This document shows positions 4,785-9,270 of a stretch of 9,270 nucleotides of DNA, one piece after another. Under the pieces are notes generated by a model that saw only the letters and a program-made list of their open reading frames with translations, made no database searches and had not been told where the DNA came from. This stretch comes from Schaalia odontolytica (GTDB lineage: Bacteria; Actinomycetota; Actinomycetes; Actinomycetales; Actinomycetaceae). A program made the translations under genes and the position numbers. The stretch is from NCBI GenBank assembly GCA_958415245.1, contig CATYYP010000053.1, positions 1 through 9,270 of the forward strand, written 5' to 3'. Position 1 is the stretch's first letter, and each line of letters opens with the position of its first letter.

Positions 4785-5861
4785 GTGGCACACAAGACCC
4801 GCACCGCCCAGGTACTCGATATTGTCAAGGTTCTCGCCTGGGTAGTCATCGCTGTGGCCTTGGTGAAGTTCGCCTTCTTCCCCGCCGTTCAAGAGGATGA
4901 GGGCAGTGACGGGATGGACCCGGGCGGCAACTTTGGGCAGATGACAATCCCCGTGGGCCGCGCGGACATCACGAACACCGTGAGCGTGACGGGGACGATC
5001 CAGGCCGACGAGCCGGTTGTGGCCCGAGCGACTCTGGACGGAAACGTCGTGCGTACCTTCGTCAACGACGGCGACAAGATTGCCAAGGGCGACGCCATCG
5101 TGCAGATCCGCAAGGAGTTCCCCGGCGAGACCCGCCAGGTCACCGACGAGGAAGGCAACGTGAGCGTCGAGACCTCCGAGCCGACCTACAAGTACGAAAC
5201 CGTCGTCTCGCCCGGTGATGGAACGGTGTCGACGGGCGTTCTCGTCGGCCAGCAGTTCGCGATCGGCGACACGGTTGCGACGATTGCGCCCGCGACCTTC
5301 TCCGCGGTTGCTTCCCTGAGCGCGGACCAGATGTACCGCCTGCAGGACGCTCCTTCGACGGCGACCGTCACCATTAAGAACGGACCCGCTCCCTTCGAGT
5401 GCACGGGTGTCAAGCTGGTGAGCCCGACCGGCAAGGCCCAGGACCCCAAGGCGAACGCCGGCTCCGGCAACGGCGCCTCGTCCTCGACGGACCTGAAGGC
5501 CCGCTGCGCGATCCCCTCTGACCAGACGGTGTTCGCTGGCCTGCAGGTAACCCTCGAGATGACGGCGGGTTCGGCGACGGGAGTCCTCGCGGTACCGATC
5601 TCCGCGGTCGAGGGCCGCTACCAGTCCGGCTCCGTCTACCTGCCGACCGACGACCCCACCAAGCCTGAGAAGCGCGCCGTCACTCTGGGCATCACGGACG
5701 GCAAGATGGTCGAGGTCAAGGAGGGCCTCACGGAGGGCGAGGAGATCCTCGAGTTCACCCCGACCTCGAACAAGGAAGATCAGGACTACCAGGACGGTCC
5801 CTACGGCGGCAGGGACTCCGGCATGGGCGTTGGCTCGGGCGACTCGGCGGGCACGCAATGA
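4785..5861 (+). CDS. Membrane-fusion (HlyD/MacA/YknX-type) exporter subunit
   Basis: A 358-aa periplasmic-adaptor-like protein of a tripartite-type ABC exporter. One N-terminal membrane anchor covers about residues 9-31, followed by an extracytoplasmic region. Within it, T-V-S-V-T-G-T-I-Q-A-D begins the barrel/lipoyl part, and V-V-R-T-F-V-N-D-G-D-K-I-A-K-G-D-A-I-V-Q-I is the biotinyl-lipoyl motif. The second lipoyl half is S-P-G-D-G-T-V-S-T-G-V-L-V-G-Q-Q. It ends in an acidic, Gly-rich tail. No long coiled-coil hairpin is evident, as expected where there is no outer-membrane channel. GTG at 4785 is chosen because AAGGAG (4773-4778) precedes it and the promoter -10 box lies after the alternative ATG at 4731. 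The stop overlaps the ATPase start by 4 bp. Confidence 0.88.
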   Translation: MAHKTRTAQVLDIVKVLAWVVIAVALVKFAFFPAVQEDEGSDGMDPGGNFGQMTIPVGRADITNTVSVTGTIQADEPVVARATLDGNVVRTFVNDGDKIAKGDAIVQIRKEFPGETRQVTDEEGNVSVETSEPTYKYETVVSPGDGTVSTGVLVGQQFAIGDTVATIAPATFSAVASLSADQMYRLQDAPSTATVTIKNGPAPFECTGVKLVSPTGKAQDPKANAGSGNGASSSTDLKARCAIPSDQTVFAGLQVTLEMTAGSATGVLAVPISAVEGRYQSGSVYLPTDDPTKPEKRAVTLGITDGKMVEVKEGLTEGEEILEFTPTSNKEDQDYQDGPYGGRDSGMGVGSGDSAGTQ

Positions 5862-6619
5862 GTCTCGTGTGCCTGCGGGATGTGACCCGCACGGTGACCC
5901 TGCCTGACGGGGACGACTTGCACATTCTGCGCGGCGTCAACCTGGACGTTGCGGAGGGTGAGCACGTGTCGATCGTGGGCCGCTCGGGCACGGGTAAGTC
6001 CACGATGCTCAACATCATCGGCCTGCTGGATGCCCCCACCTCGGGCACGTACGAGCTGGACGGCGTGGACACCACGCGCCTGGGGGAGGGGCGCCGCGCG
6101 CGGATGCGCGGTGAAGATTTCGGCTTCGTGTTCCAGCAGTTCAACATCTTTTCGGCGCGCACGGCCGCCGAAAACGTCGAGGTTCCGCTCCTGTACGCGC
6201 CGGGTCCGCAGCTGTTGCGCAGACGCTCGATCGCCCTCGACATGCTTGAGCGCGTGGGCCTGGGCGAGCGCGCTGACTCCTATCCGGGCGAGATGAGTGG
6301 CGGCGAGCAGCAGCGCATCGCGATCGCGCGCGCCCTCGTGCGCCGCCCGCGCGTGATCCTTGCTGACGAACCGACGGGTGCCCTCGACCCGGACACGGGC
6401 GGCGTCGTCATGGCCCTCCTCGAGGAGGTCGCCCGCGAGTCCAACGCCGCCCTCATCGTCATCACGCACGACATGGCGGTGGCCGCGCGTGCGCAGCGCG
6501 CCTACGAGCTCTACGACGGCACGCTGCACGAGGTCGAGGACGCTGCGGCTCTCACGCACCGCGCGGAGGCAGGGCACTCGGGAGACGAGGCCGGGGCCGG
6601 GCAGGAGGGTGAGCAGTGA
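5858..6619 (+). CDS. ABC transporter ATP-binding protein (MacB/LolD/YknY type)
   Basis: A 253-aa ATPase with every expected motif: Walker A G-R-S-G-T-G-K-S-T (41-49), Q-loop in F-V-F-Q-Q-F-N (90-96), and signature M-S-G-G-E-Q-Q-R (146-153), where Met replaces the usual Leu. Walker B is V-I-L-A-D-E-P (166-172), the D-loop is A-L-D-P, and the H-switch is H204 in I-T-H-D. It powers the permease encoded next. The start ATG overlaps the adaptor stop (ATGA), indicating translational coupling. The last 25 residues are a low-complexity Ala/Gly/Glu tail outside the fold. Confidence 0.95.
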   Translation: MSLVCLRDVTRTVTLPDGDDLHILRGVNLDVAEGEHVSIVGRSGTGKSTMLNIIGLLDAPTSGTYELDGVDTTRLGEGRRARMRGEDFGFVFQQFNIFSARTAAENVEVPLLYAPGPQLLRRRSIALDMLERVGLGERADSYPGEMSGGEQQRIAIARALVRRPRVILADEPTGALDPDTGGVVMALLEEVARESNAALIVITHDMAVAARAQRAYELYDGTLHEVEDAAALTHRAEAGHSGDEAGAGQEGEQ

Positions 6620-7947
6620 ACGCCGTTAGTCAGATCCTGGGCGCGCTCATCGAGGCCTGGGGCGAGGTCAAGGTCCAGAAGGCGCGCGTCGTCCTGTCCC
6701 TCGTGGGCGTGGTCGCAGCCGTGGCCGCCATGACGATCGTTATCGCGCTCGGCGACCTGCTCCTGCAGTCCTCGCGAGAGCTGGCGGAACTCTACGAGGG
6801 GCGTTCCGTCACCCTGCGCCTGACCCCCGAAAGCTCCTCGAACGGCTCGGAAGGGCCGGAGGCCGGCGGCCCCTATCAGGATGCGTCCGATCCTGCCTCG
6901 TCGGGCGGTGAGCAGACCGCGAAGCGCCCCGACGAGAAGGACACGCTCGGCGAGGCCATGGCCACCCTGGCCGAACGCACGGACATCCGCTACTGGTCGC
7001 GCTTTTCCAGCGGGGGTGGTGAGATCATCGAAACTCGCCAGGCCAGGGCCAGTGGACAATTCCGCGGCTACCCCCTGACGAAGATCGGCGACATGATCGA
7101 CGGCGTCGCGTTCCAGGGCGTGGACCCCTCGTACGCGGTCATCTACCGCACCCGCATGCTCGCGGGACGCTGGGTGGTCAGTAGCGATGCTGACCAGCGC
7201 CTGATTCCCGTCGTCATCTCGCAGTCCCTCTGGGATCAGCTGGGGCGTGCCCCCATCGACCAGGTGCCGATCGTTCTGCACACGAGCGACGGCGTCGCGA
7301 TGCGCGTCGTCGGCGTCACCAAGTCGAAGAGCTCCTACGACATGCCGACCGTGTTCGCGCACTACGACGCGGCGCGCGTGTCCTTCCCGCAGATGACCTC
7401 CCAGGCCATGATCGCCTGGGTGGGCACCGAGAACGCCGACCAGGCTCGCGAGACCCTGCCGCGCGCCCTGGCCTCGATCCTCGGCGAGGGGTGGAAGGTC
7501 TCCGTCTCCGGCGGCGAACATGAGGATATCGGCGAGGAGCAGCTCGGCACCATCTCCAACGTCATCATGGTCATCGGCGGCATCATCGTGTTGCTGGGCG
7601 CCCTCGGCCTGCTGAACGTCGCGATCGTGACCGTGCGCCAGCGCGTGCGCGAGATCGGCATCCGCCGGGCCGTCGGCGCCTCCGCCGCGCGCGTCTTCTT
7701 CGCGGTCTTCATGGAGTCGGTCGTCGCGACCTTCGTCGCGGGCGTCATCGGCGTCGGCATCGCGGTCGTCGTCGTCCGATTCCTGCCCCTGGAGGCGCTC
7801 AACATCACCCTCAGCGACACCCCGGCCTTCCCCGCCGGCGCCGCCATCGCCGGCGTCGCCATCTCCACGAGCATCGGCGCCCTGTGCGGCATCATCCCGG
7901 CGCTCGCGGCCGTGCGCATCAAGCCGATCGACGCGATCCGCTACTGA
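6616..7947 (+). CDS. ABC transporter permease (MacB/FtsX family)
   Basis: A 443-aa permease. One transmembrane helix lies near the N-terminus (about 23-47), a large extracytoplasmic domain covers 50-310, then three helices at about 314-338, 361-388 and 406-433. This is the MacB/FtsX four-helix topology. The conserved cytoplasmic loop V-T-V-R-Q-R-V-R-E-I-G-I-R-R-A-V-G-A-S (338-356) contacts the ATPase, and the protein ends in the family-typical K-P-I-D-A-I-R-Y. A Ser/Gly/Glu/Pro-rich insert at about 72-108 looks disordered. GTG start at 6616 overlaps the ATPase stop by 4 bp (GTGA), preceded by AGGAGGGT (6603-6610). By analogy with MacB and YknZ, the complex probably exports or resists peptides or lipids by mechanotransmission; the substrate is not determinable. 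Confidence 0.93.
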   Translation: MNAVSQILGALIEAWGEVKVQKARVVLSLVGVVAAVAAMTIVIALGDLLLQSSRELAELYEGRSVTLRLTPESSSNGSEGPEAGGPYQDASDPASSGGEQTAKRPDEKDTLGEAMATLAERTDIRYWSRFSSGGGEIIETRQARASGQFRGYPLTKIGDMIDGVAFQGVDPSYAVIYRTRMLAGRWVVSSDADQRLIPVVISQSLWDQLGRAPIDQVPIVLHTSDGVAMRVVGVTKSKSSYDMPTVFAHYDAARVSFPQMTSQAMIAWVGTENADQARETLPRALASILGEGWKVSVSGGEHEDIGEEQLGTISNVIMVIGGIIVLLGALGLLNVAIVTVRQRVREIGIRRAVGASAARVFFAVFMESVVATFVAGVIGVGIAVVVVRFLPLEALNITLSDTPAFPAGAAIAGVAISTSIGALCGIIPALAAVRIKPIDAIRY

Positions 7948-7953
7948 TTCATC

Positions 7954-8015
7954 GACGAGGCCGTGGGGGCCTCCCGGGTCCGCGCGTGGCGGGCGCGGGG
8001 TGCCCCGGCCTCGTC
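7954..8015. terminator. Long hairpin between convergent genes
   Basis: GACGAGGCCG (7954-7963) pairs perfectly with CGGCCTCGTC (8006-8015). Further GGGG/CCCC pairing lies inside, and a GC-rich centre could fold on itself. It lies 6 bp after the permease stop and 9 bp beyond the mutY stop, so it is symmetrically placed to end transcription both ways. There is no U-tract on either side, so it is not a classic intrinsic terminator. Confidence 0.55.
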
Positions 8016-8024
8016 CTATGAGTG

Positions 8025-8948
8025 TTAGTGGGGGAGCGTGACGCGCTTGGTGTCCTCGTTGTAGACGATCATGCCGTCCTTCAGGAGCGCCCGGTAGACG
8101 CGGGTGGGCTGGTAGCGGTCGCCCCCGTCGATGCGGGCGGCGTCGAGGACTTTGCGCTTAGTGAGGCCGTCCGTGCCCTCGAAGTGGGCGGTGCGCAGTG
8201 CTTTCATGATGCGTCCGCGCGCCTGGCGGTCGGTGCCCGCGTAGGGCTGGGGCGTGGGACGCTTTTCGTCCTTCGGGTGTCCGGCCAGTGCCCACGCGCA
8301 GTGTTTGTGGATCGTGCATTCGTCGCAGGAAGGACTGAGCTGCGTGCAGACCAGGGCTCCGAATTCCATGAGAGACAAACTCACCTCGGCCGCGTGGTGC
8401 CCGTCTTCGGGCAAAATTGCGTCGGCCCGCATCGTTTCCGCTTTCGAGGGCGTGGTGTGGGGAGGAAACTCTCGGCCGTCTAGAAATCTGACCAGCACGC
8501 GACGGACGTTCGTGTCCAGGACCGGCACGCGGATTCCGTGGCGGAACGCGAGCAGCGCGGATGCGGTGTAGGTGCCGACGCCCGGCAGGAGCGTCAGCTC
8601 CTTGAGAGAGAGGGGGATCTCTCCGCCGTGCTTCTCGACGATCGCGGCCGCGCAGGCCTTGAGGCGCAGGGCGCGGGAGGGGTATCCGAGGTTTGCCCAG
8701 GCAACAATGATGTCGGCGGAGGAAGCGGCCGCCACGTCCGCCGGTGTGGGCCAGCGTTCCATCCATTCGAGCCAGATCGGCTGGACGCGTGCGATGGGCG
8801 TCTGCTGGCTCATGATCTCAAAGACGAGGGTCCCCCAGTCAGAGACGTCGGCTGCGCGCATTGGTAGGTCGCGCTTGTGCGTCGCGAACCAATGGGGCAG
8901 GTCGCAGTGGAGCGCCCGGGTGGCCTCCGCCGTTGGATTTATGAACAC
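8025..8948 (-). CDS. mutY: A/G-specific adenine DNA glycosylase
   Basis: A 307-aa MutY. It removes adenine mispaired with 8-oxoguanine, starting base excision repair. The catalytic glutamate E44 is in F-E-I-M-S-Q-Q-T, the helix-hairpin-helix is L-P-G-V-G-T-Y-T-A (121-129), and the catalytic aspartate D145 is in V-P-V-L-D-T-N-V. The [4Fe-4S] ligands are C201, C208, C211 and C217 (C-x6-C-x2-C-x5-C). The C-terminus (about 240-307) is a short winged-helix-like module rather than the Nudix-like 8-oxoG reader of E. coli MutY, as is usual in actinobacteria. The start is GTG at 8948: the conserved fold begins by about residue 15, and the next Met (30) is too late. No Shine-Dalgarno precedes the start; see the adjacent -10 box. 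Confidence 0.94.
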   Translation of the reverse strand: MFINPTAEATRALHCDLPHWFATHKRDLPMRAADVSDWGTLVFEIMSQQTPIARVQPIWLEWMERWPTPADVAAASSADIIVAWANLGYPSRALRLKACAAAIVEKHGGEIPLSLKELTLLPGVGTYTASALLAFRHGIRVPVLDTNVRRVLVRFLDGREFPPHTTPSKAETMRADAILPEDGHHAAEVSLSLMEFGALVCTQLSPSCDECTIHKHCAWALAGHPKDEKRPTPQPYAGTDRQARGRIMKALRTAHFEGTDGLTKRKVLDAARIDGGDRYQPTRVYRALLKDGMIVYNEDTKRVTLPH

Positions 8949-8954
8949 TCAGTC

Positions 8955-8960
8955 AGTCTA
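8955..8960 (-). promoter_or_regulatory. -10 box for a leaderless mutY transcript
   Basis: Minus-strand TAGACT ends 6 bp before the GTG at 8948, placing the transcription start at the start codon. Together with the lack of a Shine-Dalgarno this points to leaderless translation. No clear -35 hexamer is seen at 17-18 bp. Confidence 0.45.
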
Positions 8961-9084
8961 TGGAACAAAACTTCATCGTGACGAACGAAAGGAATTAACC
9001 TGTGATCCGTAACATAAAGGGGGGGATGTTGTACAAAATCGAAAGAGCTCGCAGCTTTGATCGTTCTGCCACAACATGCTTCTG

Positions 9085-9119
9085 TGGGGCCCGGCATCAT
9101 GCCGGACCCCACCCCTTTT
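9085..9119 (+). terminator. Terminator-like hairpin in the intergenic gap
   Basis: TGGGG (9085-9089) pairs with CCCCA (9107-9111) and CCGGC (9091-9095) with GCCGG (9101-9105), with one C-A mismatch and loop ATCAT. CCCCTTTT follows. The orientation is plus-strand, yet no clear plus-strand gene precedes it, so it may end a small RNA or stop read-through. Confidence 0.5.
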
Positions 9120-9253
9120 GTGGACCAGGGAGGGGCGCTCCGGGATTAATCAGGGGTGGGTTGGGGTGGACCGGTTACCACTGAATGCCGACCACACGCT
9201 ACCCTGTACCCGTCAGGCCAATTCGGCCCCCACGTCTATCGAAAGGCTTTCCC

Positions 9254-9270
9254 ATGACGACGCCCGATCC
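9254..9270 (+). CDS. Start of a gene running off the window
   Basis: ATG at 9254 begins M-T-T-P-D and continues past the edge. GAAAGG at 9241-9246 sits 7 bp upstream as a ribosome binding site, and a TACCCT at 9200-9205 could be a -10 box. Too little is visible to name the product. It is divergent from mutY. Confidence 0.55.

Larger units (their letters stand above)
8949..9253. other. Intergenic region between mutY and the next gene
   Basis: This 305-bp gap contains the mutY -10 region, a purine-rich stretch with a run of seven G at about 9019-9025, a hairpin with T-run at 9085-9119, and a G-rich segment near 9120-9175. A 60-codon plus-strand frame beginning GTG at 9002 runs through the hairpin and resembles nothing I know, so I do not call it a gene. 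A short plus-strand RNA ending at the hairpin is possible. Confidence 0.5.

Noticed and set aside
4622..4849. Longer N-terminus for the acetyltransferase starting at 4849
   Set aside because: The extension overlaps the exporter promoter and gene start, has no domain match, and a good ribosome site precedes the ATG at 4621.
4767..5858. 363-codon minus-strand frame opposite the membrane-fusion gene
   Set aside because: It is an Arg/Gly/Val-rich antisense frame without motifs; the plus strand encodes a clear lipoyl-domain adaptor.
9002..9184. 60-codon small protein with Cys/His residues starting GTG
   Set aside because: The frame runs through a terminator-like hairpin, its composition follows the G-rich DNA, and no family resemblance is seen.

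Overview
The window looks like chromosomal DNA from a high-GC Gram-positive bacterium, most likely of the Actinomycetaceae (Actinomyces/Schaalia type). The grounds are the GC-rich codon use, an actinobacterial-style MutY with a winged-helix-like tail, candidate leaderless transcripts, and an efflux system with no outer-membrane partner. The genus is inferred from general character, not from a marker gene.

Layout. Positions 1-742 carry no intact gene and hold four consecutive inverted-repeat structures: a nested palindrome at 18-177, an imperfect one at 236-310, a 75-bp palindrome with perfect 20-bp arms at 350-424, and two opposed sets of three 20-bp repeats at 453-600. They are followed by what looks like the 3' end of a decayed IS30-type transposase (620-755). 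The minus-strand gene at 743-1828 encodes an unrecognised 361-aa protein with a duplicated W...WPGW motif. Its base composition is visibly less GC-rich than the efflux operon. A tRNA-Gly(CCC) gene with its own promoter and terminator (minus strand, 2047-2120) closes this accessory-looking stretch.

From 2354 onward the content is ordinary housekeeping: a Nudix (MutT-like) hydrolase, a TetR-family regulator that may be expressed from a leaderless transcript, a thioredoxin with a strong intrinsic terminator, and on the minus strand a GNAT acetyltransferase. A three-gene operon (4785-7947, translationally coupled by 4-bp overlaps) encodes a MacAB/YknXYZ-type exporter: membrane-fusion protein, ATPase and FtsX/MacB permease. 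Its promoter is preceded by two CCCTGA boxes exactly 11 bp apart, a spacing typical of OmpR-family response regulators. A convergent mutY gene follows (minus strand, 8025-8948). The window ends in a 305-bp intergenic stretch with a hairpin and the first codons of a further plus-strand gene.

Functional threads. MutY and the Nudix hydrolase could both act against 8-oxoguanine, and thioredoxin is a redox protein, but they are not in one operon. The exporter is probably an antimicrobial-peptide or envelope-stress pump. The least explained parts are the repeat cluster at 18-600 and the 361-aa orphan next to it. I see no complete undescribed defence or mobile system here.
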